This document shows, piece after piece, positions 37,539-50,700 of a stretch of 64,000 nt of DNA. Under the pieces are notes generated by a model, which worked only from the letters and a program-made list of their open reading frames with translations, was not told the origin of the DNA and ran no database searches. Each line of letters starts with the position of its first letter. Positions within the stretch are counted from its first letter, which is position 1. A program made the position numbers and the translations under genes. Source of the DNA: Heterodera schachtii (lineage: Eukaryota; Nematoda; Chromadorea; Rhabditida; Heteroderidae); assembly GCA_023374025.1 (NCBI GenBank), contig SIJG01000010.1:2083660-2147659 (forward strand), read 5' to 3'.

Positions 37539-40176
37539 GTACGTACACAATGTTGACAAATTGCGAACCCTGTCGGAGAAAGTCATTTTTAGATTGGGCC
37601 GAAATCGCGTTTTTCGTTGGCTCCCGTGAGGTACCCTGAAATTTTTTTTGGCAAAAATCATGTTTTTGGCAGCCCCGACATTTGCGGCCTGACTTTTGCG
37701 GTCCCGAATTTGCGCCTATGTTCAAAATCGGACTCAAAGTTGATTTTTCAAACTCTGATAGCCTAAACAGCATTAAAATTAAGAAAACACTGTTTTATAG
37801 TTTATTAGCAATATTAATTCTGTTGTTCGAAAATTTTATTATTTTTTCAAAAATTCATTGACGATCAAATGATCGGACACAAGCAATTTGAAACGCCTAT
37901 TTAAAGCTGTTTAGGCATCAGGAAATTATTAACCCGATTTTGGAAGTGTCGGGCAAGCCGCAAATGTTGGGACACGGTTTTTGGAGGGGTTTTTGACGTC
38001 TCCCCCCCCCCCCCCAGACGCCCCAATTCAACAGTTTCCGATTTAAAAAATAGCCCGTATAGCTTCATCTTCTCTTCCACCATCCGTTAGAAATTGTTTA
38101 TGCTGTCCCGAAAAGGAGTCGAAACTTGTGAAAAATTTATGTATATTTCTTTTTAAAATATTTAATAAATTATTTTACTTTAAATTATTTTTAAATATTT
38201 TAAAAATTATTATTTTTTTGCATTGATTTACTCGGAGGGGACACCTGCTGCTGTTGTAATCAGCAGCAGATGTTTTCTTCATTTTTTATGAAGCAAAATT
38301 TTATTACACAACTCCGTCGATTTTTTTATTTTTTTTTTTGTTGTCTTTGAATTATTTTTAGCCTTCCCAATAAAAAATGCAATCAATTTTTTTTATTTAT
38401 CCGTTTATTTATCACCATTTTAGCTTTCGAGACTCTCGGTCTCGGGTCTCACTACTTTTTACCCATGTGAAATCACTTTTTTTAGTGTGGGTGGGAGTGA
38501 CTCAGTAGTCTTGGCTCAGCCCACATAGAATTTCAATTATTTTTGGGCCAGGGGGGACCTCGGTCCAAAATCTCGAAAATTTGAATATACAAATGCTTAA
38601 TCCATTGTCACCATGAGAAACTATTTCGAATTTTTTCTCATTTTTTGGGGGGAGGTGGGTGACCTCGAGAGTCTTGGTCTCGAGTCACGCTTGAGCCCAA
38701 CAAAAATTCTCTAGCCTTTTTGAGCAGCAGGGCTTGGGCCCTCTAAACTCCTCTCGAACACACATTAAAGCTTTTAGCACCCATCGCCACCGAAATTTTC
38801 AAAAAATTTTTCGCTTTTTTTTTTGTTTATTCCGTTGCTGCCCATCTGAGAGCATCAATATCATCCTCATCCTCATCATCATCGTTTTTCCCCTAATCCC
38901 ATTCTGCCCCGGGCGGTGAAAAAAGTAAGAAGTTTGTTCTCGGCTTCATCTCCCTTTTGTTTCTTTCATTTCCGACAAGTGCTTTATCCCCGCCGCCCCG
39001 GCGCGGCGGAGGTTGTCGGCATTTTGTGTGGTGGCGTGGTGGCACGGCACCGTGTGCCGTTGTTTCTTCACACCCCGTCCCCCGCCCTCCCCCGGGCGTT
39101 GTGTAAAGCCCCCGGATTCATTTTCATTGTCTCTGCTGATGCCCCCCCCACAGCCCCTCGGGGGACCCTTCCGTCTCGAGACTCTCGAAGAAGACGCGTT
39201 CATCCCCTTTTTGAAAAGATTGTTTCGAAAAATGCTCCTTTCCTGTTCTCGGCAATATTCTCCCTCTGATGAAAATGATAATGATGAAGATCGGACTGGG
39301 CGACCTGCAGAACCGAATCAATCCCTCGGGTTTCCGATTTTCATAAACTTGGTCCGGGACTCGAGACTGGCTGCACTTAGTTGAAATAGAGCCCCAAAAA
39401 TTAATCCACGACCGAGATTTGCTTCAAGACTCGAGAATTGCCCCGGGACTGGATACCGAGACCCAAAAAAGACATGAATTTTTTTCAAATCGACACTCGA
39501 GCATCCAGCCCAGTCTATCGAGAGCCATCACCTAGCGGTAGGGACACAGGGGGAAACGGGGGGAATGAATGAATGTGTCACGCGGGGGCGGCTGGGCGGG
39601 CACTTTGACCACGAAAAGCGGAAATTCAATTCGGCAAAAATGTCCGCAAAACCGATTTGGTCCATTTGGATGCTGCACAAAGCCAGCGGGCGGGCCCACC
39701 CACTCACTAAATGATGCAAAGGAACGACGGCACAAAATGCCATATAATTCCAAAATTTTTTAGCAGTTTTTGCAGCATTATTTTGAGGGTGACGTTGGTA
39801 TTCAATTTGTTTGGTCTTACGGAAATAAAATGACGAAAAATTCTCCCAAAAATGCTAAATTTTAACTGAAGCATAGACAAATGCAGATTAACGACCTTAT
39901 TTGGTCTATAGTGGGAAAAATGCCAATAATTTGACCAAAAATATGACCAAATACCAATTTGAAAAGAAAATATATGACAAATTTTTTCAAGATTTAAATT
40001 TAAATTTTAAATTATATTATTGATTTGCCCACGAATTTCCCTGTGGGCATTTTGATTGGGAAAATATGACAAAATAAATTTTCTTCCTCAAATTACTCTT
40101 AATTTTATACTTTTTTCAGATTTATCTAAATTATTTTACCTATTTTATTTATTTATTTTTTCTCATTCTCATTAAA

Positions 40177-40920
40177 ATGGCCAATTTTGGCCCCAATGGC
40201 TTTCATGGCCCGTCTTCGTCGACACCAAGCTGTACATGTTTGTCCTCCATGCCGTCGTCATGTTCAACAGCAACAATTCAACAGAAACATCATGGAAATC
40301 GATATTATTCCGTCCATTCCAAATACATTTCTGGCACCAATGATGGCACTTTGTCGCCTTCGTCATCAAGTTCAAGAAGTACAACAGCAACAAAAACAAC
40401 AACACGGTCAAGCAGTACATGCGAAACAAATGCGACAACTACGGTACCGACGACGTTGTTATCAACCCGGAAAAATGGGAGCAACAACAACATGGGTTCA
40501 ACAATAATTCCGACAACGACCATGTCCACAAGCTGGAGCAGTACAACAATGTCCATGGCAACGGCCGACTGTTTGACAACAACGCGTGTTTGTGCTAGCC
40601 ACTTGCCAAGCAGATGTACCAGCAGCTGCCGTAGTTTCTCCACTGAAAGTGCCAACGGTTGTGCCAGGAATTGCGGTGCCACAAATTGTTGTTCTAACCA
40701 CTGTTATGCCATGGATTGTGCCAGCCGTCGTTGTGCCGCTGCTATTGCCACGGATTGTACCATCCATTCCGCAACAAGTTATGCCAGTGCTGTTGCCACG
40801 GATTGTGCCAGCCGACGTCGTGCCAAAAAAAATTTCTTTCTCCCTGCGAAACTGTCCAGAAATTCGTTTCGGCATTTGCCTCCGCTACCGTCCGGTTTAT
40901 TTCGTTTCGTGCCATCGCTA
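40177..40920 (+). other. low-complexity region open in several frames upstream of the channel gene
   Basis: One frame is open from 40177 straight into the channel's signal peptide (248 extra codons, Ser/Thr/Cys-rich). A second frame is open over 40187-40507 and 40586-40921, the latter giving a VP-repeat. A third frame, 40344-40598, is Asn-rich and has the C/G-ending codons typical of real exons in this window; it also reads well before a TGA at 40341. I cannot decide whether this is a 5' extension of the channel, a separate decayed or frameshifted gene, or non-coding repeat. Confidence 0.4.
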
Positions 40921-43900
40921 ATGCTTCCGATGCTGCTTCTGCAGCTGGCGTTGCTAATGGGCAATGCCGCGCTCACCGCAGCGGTGCCAAGCGTTGTGCC
41001 GGGCGTCGGAAGTGACCCGACACGGTGTACGCGCAACTCAATCAACCTGGGCAACATCATTGAAACATTGTTGCGCGACTACGACATACAGTAAGTGATC
41101 AGCAAGCAGTACATGGGGCAGGCGGCACAGTTACAGTATTGAAACCGTACATGTGAAAAAGCCAGAATTGGGGAATCGAGATTGGCATCAGTCAGGGATC
41201 CCATGTTTTGGCGGCATTTGAACCCCAGTGATTTTGTCGGGATCTATTTAATCTCTATGATATTATTTTGCAAAGCATAATTTCCTTTTAGTCTTTTTCA
41301 TACAATTTATTTAATTTTCTTATCAAAATTCTTACATTAACAATGATTTACTGGCATCACAGTATATAATCACTAATCTGGCAAGCAACGATTTATCGGC
41401 CTAATTCTGATCAGAAATATGATTCCTTGTCAATTCAGTGTCCCTTTGATCGAGCTTAGCTTTTATCCTTTTTTACGATTCTGATCACTTTTGAATTTGC
41501 TGTAATCTCTGTCTGATCGGAGTAATAAAAATTCCAATTTAAGCACCATTCTTGGCAATTCCATTAGTATATAATTATGATAATTTCTGATCAATTAATC
41601 CGACTTTTACCAATAAAAAAACATTTTTTAGTTTACTTCCCGAAGCGGATGGTGTTAATGTTACCATTGAATTGCATGTTCAGGTGTCCTCTAAATTCGT
41701 TTTCAATTTCTTTAAATTTAAGTTTTCTTAGGGTATCTCCAAAATTTCGGAAATCACTGCTGATTTTGGTAAATTTACCATGAATTATTAAACAACAATT
41801 AATTTTTTTAACTTCTCAGAATTGGACGTAATGTACAGCGAAATTTGGTAAAAAATTGAAAGTTTTTTTGTTTTTTAATTTTTAATTTAATTTAGGCTTG
41901 ACCCTCGACTAAGTTTTAAGCATTTAAATGTGTGCACCACCAACATAACATTAAAGTGGGTACCATTTTGATTATTTTTATTTTTTAATTTTTAATTATT
42001 TTTTAATAAAATATTTTAATTTAAAGGAAAAATTAAAAATATTTTTATTTTTCTTATTTTTTATTTTAAAATATATTTTTTTGTGCAAAAATTTTTTTAA
42101 TTTTTTGTATATTTTTTCTTTACTAAACTAAATATTAAAAATTATCTATAAACTACTTATTATACATATATCCAATTTTAAATTAAAAAATTCAGTTTAA
42201 AAATGTATAAATTTAATTATTTTTATTTTTACCTAAATAATTTTTTTTTTAATTTAAGGAGTGATTTTCGCGCACGTGTTTGGACGCCTGACACATGTGA
42301 ATTTTTAATTTTATCCATCGTTTCAGTTAACAGTTCATTTCATTATTTTCCTCCCATTTGCTGTCATACTTTTACCATGATTTGGTCCGGGTTCTTGACA
42401 AGATTTCAGCCCGGGATTTCGTCGAGATTTCCTCGTCAGGATTTCCATGGAATTCGCTATTTCCCGTGAACCAAAACTCATTGGATTTCCATAGGCTTGG
42501 TGCAGGCCCGTAGCCAGGGGGGGGAAGGGGGGGGGGAAATTCCCCCCCCCCCCCCCCCCCGAAATGAAAATTTTTAAAAATTCTCCAGCGAATAATGGAA
42601 AAAATTTTCGAATTCCCCCCCAAACGAAAATTTTTAAATTTTCTGGGTACATTTTTGAATTTTCTAGGCGATTTTCGTACAACAAAAATTTTCCCGGTGG
42701 CGCCTATCGATACCGCCGGACCCCGAAATTTTTTTGTAAATAACTGGAAATTTTTTTTTTTGCCCGAAGAGCAAAAAAAAAAAAGTCTTCAGATAGATTC
42801 CCCCCCCCCCCCGAAAAATTTTTCTGGCTACGGGCTTGGCTTGGTGCACTGCGTCCAATTTATTTTCAAAAAATTCTACCGAAATTTTTGGGGATTTTTT
42901 TTTTTTTTTTTGGATTTTTGCCTGATTTTATTTTATTTGGGAAATTTCCAATTTTCCACCACTGAATTTGCCTTTCATCTTCTTTTATTATTTATTTTTT
43001 TGCTGCTTCTAAGGTATCATCAACTCCAAGGGCTCGTCAATTCATAAAAGTCCATCGGAAAATACAGTAAAAACCGAAAAATTTTGGAAAATTACAAAAT
43101 TTCAAAAAAAAATTCTCCACAGTTTGTCATCCTCTACGAGCATGGCCTCGTCTGGTCAAACTTCAGGTGCCAAAATTATAAAATTTTGTGTGTAAATACG
43201 CTCAACAATTCATTTTTTCAAATAGGCTAAATGTGAAGGCCCCTTGCAAAATGGATTTGGTAAATTATCCAACAAAAAAAACATTATTTTTCAAAAATTT
43301 TCAGAAAATGTTTCCCTTCGACTCCATCGCATGCCAACTGATCTTCGAGTCGTACTCCTTCAACACGGAGGAGGTTCGGCTTGTGTGGCACGAGAACCCA
43401 GTTACGGTATGTACCGTAACCCTTTTTTTTTTATTGTACTGGCATTCTGTATAAATGAGAATTTACGATAAAGAAAAAATGATAATGTTTTTATCAAGAT
43501 GATGGAACGGGTTGAGCTGCCCGACTTTGACCTGATCGGCTGGGCCACTGATCACCAAAGGCTGGAATACCCGAACGGAATTTGGGTAAAATGACCAATA
43601 AAATGGGTGAATGACAAAATAAACAAAAAAAAAAAAATAAATAAAAAAAATATATATAAATAATTTTTTTTTTTTTAATTTTTGAAAATCAAAGTCTTTG
43701 CCTATTTTTAAATTATTGACAATCATAGTCTAAGCTTAGCTAACTCAAACCTAAGCCTCTTTTATGATTAAAACCAAATTCTAGGCTTAGCCTAAGCCTA
43801 GGCCCAGTTTTCAAAAATATAATTTATTTATTTACGTTTTTCTTCTAAATTTTGCAATGGTTACTAAAAATAGATAAAATTTATTTTTCATTAATTAGTT

Positions 43901-46900
43901 TAAATTGAATTTACAGGATCGAGCTCAAGTGAAGTTCACTTTTGCACGGCGGTAATTTTTTGAAAAATTTTTCATAAAAAAATAATTATTTTTTCAAGGT
44001 ACGGCTTCTACTTGTTCCAGTCGTACTTCCCGACAAGTTTGACGGTGATTTTTGAATTTAAAATTCGAGATTTTTGTTGCCATTTAATGGCACCAAATTT
44101 GTTGGCGTTTTGTCTATTTTTATTATCCCCAAAATAAAACTTCAAATTTCCGTCTGTCTGATCAACTTTATGAATTTTGATCAGCCTCCTGATAATTCTT
44201 TCTGACAAATCCTCAGGTGATCAGTTTTATGATTGTGATCAAAAACGCGCCAAATTTATTGGCGTTTTGCCTTTTGTCCCATCCCCCAAATAAAGTCCCA
44301 CGTCTGATCACTAATCTGAATTCTGATCAGCCTTCTGACAAATCATCAGGTGATCAGTTCTTGGGTCGGCTTTTTCTTCGACGTCCGTTCCGTCTCTGCC
44401 CGCATTACGCTTGGCGTTTCGTCACTGCTTGCGTTGACCTTTCAGTTTGGCAATGTGCTACGGTATGTGCCAAAAACGGTATTTAAATTGGGGATAAAAT
44501 GGCATAAATTTTTAGAAAATAAAATTTCCAATGATTAGGAAAATTCCAATTTTTACCTTTTTTATAAAAAATAAAATTTTAAACGATTAAAAATAAATAA
44601 AATTTTTCCCATTTTTTAGACATTTGCCACGGGTCAGCTACATAAAGGTGAGCCAAAAAAGGCCTGAAAATTTTGAAATTTTTCATTGTTTTTCAGTGCC
44701 TTGACGTGTGGATGATTTTCTCTGTGATTTTTATTTTTATGTAAGAAAAAACAATTTAAAATAATTTTTAATTTATAATATTTTAGGACATTGGTGGAAT
44801 TGTCCATCATATGTCAAGTGAGTATTTTCGGAAAATTGAGCATGTTTTTTTTATTAAAGTGTTAATTAATTTACTTAAATTAATACAAATTATTGAATAA
44901 ATTTAATATTATGAAAAATAATTATAAACACTTTTACATAAAATTTGAACAAATAAAAATTTTGTAATTTATTACCACGGTTTAATAAAAGTCTGCAAAA
45001 AAAGATTTAATATACAAAAAGCTTATTTTACTTAATATAAAAAAATTTTCATTTTTAACAAATAAATTAACTTTTTAACTAAATTTTTTTTGAAAAATAT
45101 TTTTGAAAATGGCCAATAATAAATTATTTTCCATGTCCAATTTTTGTTGTTGCAGTTAAATCGCTGGGAACGCGAGCGTCAAATCGGCTCCAAAGTGCTG
45201 GGCCATTGGCTCAACCAAATCCGCAAGACGCGCAAGCAGACAGGGCGCGCCAGCGATTACAGCGGTGGCAGCGGCGCCGATGGGTCGGGCGCCGGCGGCG
45301 GCATCCGCAAACGCTTTTTGCTTTCACCGCTGAAGCGAAGTGAGCGCGCGCGTCGCGGCAGCGGCGCTGTGCCGTGTTGCGTGGCACGGACTTTTTAGGA
45401 GGGGGGGGGGGGGGGAGGGCGGCAGCGAAATAATTTCGCGATTTTTCGGAATTTTTTTCGGCATTGGCATTTGCATGCAATTTTTTTTTGGCCCGGCATT
45501 TAAATTTCTGCCATTTTTCAGTCACTCATTCGCCGTCTCCGTCCCCACCGCCTCGGGCACAAATTCAAAATGCGCTTTCGATCAGTCGCAGTGCGACGGC
45601 CACGGATTTGCCGGCCAAAGAAAAGTGAAATTTTCAAATGGAAAAAACTGATTCATTAAAGTTTTTGAAAATGCGATTTTTCTATTTTGGGTAATTAATA
45701 GAGCCCGAAATTTCAAATTTGCGGTCCCGAGGGATTTCGCACAAAAAAAAACACAAATTTGCGGATCCCTCTGCGGGATTGGAACTCAAAAGTTTTACGG
45801 GACGGGATCCCCCAGGACTAATCCCACAAAATCCCGCATTTTCCAAAAAATGCGGGATTGCGGATCCCCCAAATCCTGCACCGGGCTCTAGTATGTATTG
45901 TAATTGTTAGTTACAAGATTACCACTTCCCAATTTTAAAACATCATAATATTTTTTGTATTGATAGTAAAATAGTAAAATTCAAATATTATTATTTGTTT
46001 TTTATATAATTAAAATATTCAATTATTTAAATTTAAAAATTCCATCTTCTTTTCCTCCCTGTTTTCAGGTCACCTCCATCTCCAATATTGGGACGTCAAA
46101 TGTGTAATAATAATAACAACAACAACAACAACAGCATCACTACCGCCGGAGGGGGCGAAAGTGAAAAATTTCAAAAAAATTTTAATTCGAAATTTTTTTT
46201 TCAGTGATTCGCGCCTCGTCGGTCAGCCGTTGGGCCACTTTTCGCGAGGGATTTGCAGGGGGTAAATTTTTTGGTCCTTTCTAAAAATGATTTTTAAAAA
46301 TTGCAAATTTTTTGCCTAAATTTTCAGCAGGCGGTGATGGCACGAGAACAGCGGGCAGCGAAGAAGGTGAGGAAATTTGGGCACTACTTTAATTATTTTT
46401 TTAAATGTGCCGAATTTTACATGGAAAAGCCATGCCATTGAGGCGCCAAAATTTATTAATAAAAATTTCAAAATATTTTGCGTTTTTTTTTTATTTAAAA
46501 ACGGTTTTTTTTTTTGCAAGAATTCGCAACTTAATGAGAAAATTTAAATTTAAAAATTCAAAATTATTAAATATTTTTTTGCAGCAGACGATGCACTTTT
46601 TTCCTCAAATGTTTGTTACTTTTTTTAAATTTATATTTTATATTAATATAATTATTAAAATTATAATTTTTAATGCATTTAAAGAATATTTTAAAAGAAA
46701 CTTATTAAAATGGGAATTTATATTTAATAAATGATTGTTTAAAATAAATATTTTTCAATTTTTTTAGCGAAAGCCCCGCTTTTTGAGGGCAATTTGGCAC
46801 CAGCTGAAGAAGCTGAACCCGTGCAGCTCGGACCGCGAATGGTCCATCACTTCGGTCCAAGTGGACCGCATTTCGATGAGTGAGCAGCGGGGCATTTTTA

Positions 46901-47295
46901 AATATTTTATTTAAATTTAAAAAAATAATATTTAAATGTCTGTTTTTTAAATATCTTTTTTTATAAATTAATAATTGTGATATATATACCTATTAGAGCC
47001 CAGAATTTTGAAAAGTCAAGGTTGGCATCCGGGATTGGCTCCACCGTGAACGGATTACCGGGATCTGTTAATTCCCGATTTTGCCGGGATTTAAATCCCG
47101 ATCTCGTCCGGGCTTTAATACTCATATTTAAGTGACATTTTGCACAAATTTAAATATTTGTCCCATTTATTCAAAAAAAAAAATTTCCATTTTTACATAA
47201 ATAATTTGTTTTCAGTTCTCTTCCCACTTTCCTATTTGGTGTTCAATTTGACCTATTGGATTTACTATTTGGCAAAGATTGGCCGACCGCTGTGA
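40921..47295 (+). CDS. Cys-loop ligand-gated ion channel subunit (nematode lgc type)
   Basis: 25 exons: 40921-41090, 41632-41683, 41732-41768, 41820-41847, 41896-41955, 42259-42296, 43014-43066, 43123-43166, 43226-43259, 43305-43406, 43499-43585, 43917-43951, 43999-44044, 44350-44462, 44620-44647, 44697-44740, 44787-44817, 45156-45339, 45522-45624, 46069-46160, 46205-46261, 46328-46366, 46585-46610, 46768-46879, 47216-47295; 564 aa in frame. Signal peptide at 1-20; WTPDTC; Cys-loop C168 to C182 with 13 residues between; Y/F-rich M1; SVSARITLGVSSLLALTFQF entering M2, whose A-R resembles the anion-channel PAR motif; M3 about 311-333; Ser/Gly/Asn-rich M3-M4 loop; M4 YLVFNLTYWIYYL. The M2 region resembles the MOD-1/amine-gated chloride group; ligand unknown. 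Plasma membrane pentamer by family. Start chosen at the signal peptide ATG; the frame is open further upstream. Confidence 0.92.
42503..42838. mobile_element. hAT-type MITE with perfect 8-bp TSD in channel intron 6
   Basis: Ends CAGGCCCGTAGCCAG and CTGGCTACGGGCTTG. GCTTGGTG flanks both sides (42495-42502 and 42839-42846). 336 bp with long C and G runs just inside both ends and a GGCGCCTATCGATACCGCC segment. Confidence 0.85.
44089..44356 (+). repeat. tandem duplication carrying the exon 14 splice acceptor
   Basis: Two diverged units (44089-44226 and 44247-44356) share CCAAATTTRTTGGCGTTTTG, CTGATCAGCC and the acceptor CAAATC.TCAG|GTGATCAGTT. The first acceptor (ends 44216) would add 133 nt and shift the frame; the second (ends 44349) is the one that reads into M1-M2. 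Confidence 0.75.
45699..45890. mobile_element. TAGAGCCCG-ended repeat in channel intron 19
   Basis: Ends are TAGAGCCCG and CGGGCTCTA, with internal GCGGGATT and GGATCCC repeats. A degenerate relative lies in intron 24 (46994-47116) and another in lipid-binding intron 2 (ends near 21255). No perfect flanking duplication. Confidence 0.55.
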
Positions 47296-47361
47296 ACGCA
47301 ATGAACAATTTGTGGTGCACCAACACCCTTTTGATTAGAGAACATTCGCTTAAACTATCAT

Positions 47362-47367
47362 TTTATT
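47362..47367 (-). terminator. possible polyadenylation signal for the ATPase gene
   Basis: AATAAA on the minus strand, 384 bp beyond the ATPase stop. No nearer AATAAA was noticed. Confidence 0.35.
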
Positions 47368-47434
47368 GAAATAATAATGTGTATTTTGGAATTCGTTCAT
47401 TGTTTTTTTTCTGAATTATATTTTCAAATTTTTA

Positions 47435-47440
47435 AATAAA
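47435..47440 (+). terminator. polyadenylation signal for the channel gene
   Basis: AATAAA 140 bp after the channel stop, in an AT-rich stretch. An AATAAA on the other strand (47362-47367) may serve the convergent ATPase gene, so the two 3' UTRs may overlap. Confidence 0.45.
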
Positions 47441-47750
47441 ATTTGAATTTTGGCCTCCTGTTGTTTTTTCTTTGCCTTTATCCTCTTAAAATAGGAAAGG
47501 AACGCTTATGTATTGCAACAAAATGCACAATATTGTATGAAATGTGGGAGTGGTGTGAAACTATGAAGGTTTGATGATGGTACAACATTTAAAAGGCACA
47601 GGAAAAAATAACGAACAAAAACAACAAAATCGGATCGGGAGGAGGTGGGGGAGGACAGACAGACAACACGGCAACACATCGCCAAATTATGGACAAAAGT
47701 GAATGAAATTTTGAAAATGGAATCAGTTCCGTTTTCGTCCGGTCCGTCGG

Positions 47751-50700
47751 TCATTCCGTTGCCGTTGTTATTGCACTTCGGGCGGAATGATTCTGTTGTT
47801 GTTGGTGTTGGACAAGTGAGCCCAAATTTGGCGACGTGGTCGACGTGTGCAGCCGAAGCCATGCCGGCTCATTGCCGACGGACATCAGAAGGCGCTCAAA
47901 CGGTGCCGAGGTGGACGAGCCGGCCAACAACTGCTTGTGCTTCTTGCGCCTGAAGGAATGCATTTTTTAATAAATTTCAAATACGTAATACAAAAAATTT
48001 ATTAACACTGTTATGTTCAAATATTTTGGCTTGAGGAGGGATATCGACGCCCGGGGCGACGACTTTTTTTGCCTTCAAATCACTTTTTTGCGGCACTTTA
48101 CAAAAAAAAAAAAAACTCGGGGAAGAAGTGACCGGGCTGTGCCGGTGCCGACAAGCGCTTGTCGACGGAAAACAGAGAAATTGGTTTTGGACTTTCACAA
48201 ATTAAATATATTTTATCCCTAGAAATTAAAAAAAAATTTTTGTTTGTTTCCCTCACTTTTCATGCACATTGAGAATGAGCAAATCGATGACGAAATTCTC
48301 GTACAAATAGCACAGCACGCCGCTGAGCAACGCCAAAATGAGCAACAACAGACGATACTCAATGTATGGGATTGGGTCTGAAATTTTGGTGACAAAATCC
48401 AAAAAAAAAAAAATTAAATAGAGTGCCCACCAAATTCGAGCCGTTCAATGAAAAATTCGGGTGGCTGGACACAGATGACCACGGACAAAATAGCAACTAA
48501 CAGAAGCGAAATGCACAAGGGCTTGTTGCTGAAATTTTTAAGCAATTTAAATAATCTAGTTTTTTAAAAAGGGGAAATTTTTTAATATGTGAGAGATTGG
48601 AAAAAAACTTTATCATTGAATGAAACACAAAAAACTATTGCTCCAAAAAGGGCTTATTCAAGTGTGAAATGTCCGATTAGTCATGAAAAATCACAAGATT
48701 AGAAACCATGACAAAAAAGAGAAAAAGCAAAACACGAACCACTAGACCATATAAAAATTCAAAACGCAATGGACGGGGCTCGAACCCACAACAAAAAGAG
48801 GGAAAAGCAAAACACGAACCACTAGGCCATCAAGTAAGTTTTCAGGACCTGTACAGAGGTCGCCGGTAGGGAAACCCTTTGCTGTAGATGATGGCCAACA
48901 TGATGTACTGGAACATGGACACACAGAACACGGCGGTGCCCTGCATGGACCGTCGGTCCTCCGTCTCCGGCCCAATGGGCACAGCGTAAGGCACGAACCA
49001 GGGCTGCCAACTGGTGTAGATGAAGGCGAATATCTGTGGGCGAGTAAGTTTTTATTCCTGTTGTTGTAGTCCAAAGCGAGGGAATTATTAATTGTAAGAA
49101 ATTACCCATTCAGAAATGAATAAATAAAATTTTCAAGAAAAAGATTGATTTAAAAACATATCCATCATTTTAATTTGCATTTTTACGAAAATTTTCAAAA
49201 AAAAAGTTTCCGTCTTCGAATTATTGCTCCTTAAAATAAAATAAAAAATTAGCAAATCTTTTGAATTTTGGTATGGAATTTTCCAAACCGAGTTTAGGCA
49301 TTTTTTTGTCCAATTAAAAATTGTCAAAAAAAAACTATGGTGAGGTTCATCTTAAAATGTGTACTTGGAAGAAGGCAATGATTGACAGTTGGCCAACCAC
49401 GGACAGCATGGAGGCCAACGACAACAGTCGCGTGGGCGGCGCAGTGCGCGACAACCGCTCACACGCGGGCGTATAGCCGAAGAACAGGGAGACGAGCGTG
49501 ACCAGTGCCAGGTCAATGTAGAGGAACTGACAGAGGAGTTTATTTGTTAGTGTAAAAACGGGGAAATAAAATGGTGGTGAATCATTTTTACACGGTCTGA
49601 TCAATTTAAATAGGCAAAAAACCACCATATTTTGTGGCCATATGTTACGAAATAAGACACAGACACAGACAGAAATGAAAAGCATATTTTTTTCGATAGA
49701 GCTTCAAAAGAAAAATGAATTAAAAAACGTTTTAAATATAAGTATTACCAAATTGTTGGTTTTAGTATTTTAGGTATTTCAAAGTTACTTGGAAGTCGGT
49801 CAGGTTGGTGTTCAGCCAGTACAGTTGCAGAATGGTCACAAATTGGGTGAGGGAATAGCCGGCCATGTACTTGAACACGCCAAACGAAGTGACCAACGCG
49901 GCACGACCCTCGCGAATGATCTGTCAAACGAGGGGGGAGCGTTATATTTAAATGAAAATCTTTTAAAAGATTTTTTGAAAAATTGCCCGTTTCCTAAAAA
50001 ATTTAAAAAAAAAATATTTTTGCCGAAACCAAAAATTTGTTGATTTTTTTGTGCACAATATAAAATCATTTCCAACCGTCGGCACGCAACGAATGTCCGC
50101 AACTTTGGAAGTGAACGGTGCCGCGATGGACGCCTCCGCTTCGGACAACGAAATTCCGGCATGTGCTGCCTTCAGCGCGGCACAGTCGTTGGCCCCGTCC
50201 CCGCACATGGCCACCGTGTAGCCCACGTCCTGCAGCTGGTTGACCAACTGAAAAAACGGGAGATGGGGGCGAGAAACGAACAAAACACAGGAAATTGCGT
50301 CGTTCAAAAAATTATATATAATTTATAAAATATTTAGTTTACGAAACTGGAAAAAGAAAACAGAATTTCGTAAATTTTTCGGTTTTTGTCTAAAATTTTT
50401 ACAAAATTGGCTCGGACCCCATACGATTTAAAAATTGAAAGCCCACCCCTTGTCCACCTATGGTTAAAATTAAACCAATTTTAAGAGACCACCGACCATT
50501 TGCTTTTGGTCCGGTGACATTCGCGCGTACACATCACACACGCAGACCAACCGCTCAAGCATCTCCGGGTACTGCTCGCAAATGATGCCTTGAGAATAGG
50601 AGATAACAATTTATTGCTGTTGAACATCACCACCACCACCAAACGCACTCAGTGTTGGCCCGGACACCGCCACATGGTACGTGGACTCGGCAATTCTTCC

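Noticed and set aside
40177..41094. A single 305-residue protein starting at 40177
   Set aside because: The signal peptide of the channel begins at 40921 inside this frame; the upstream part is low-complexity and competes with two other open frames, so it is not annotated as part of the channel.
48764..48837. Functional tRNA gene
   Set aside because: A and B boxes are present but the anticodon stem does not pair and the acceptor stem is only partly paired.
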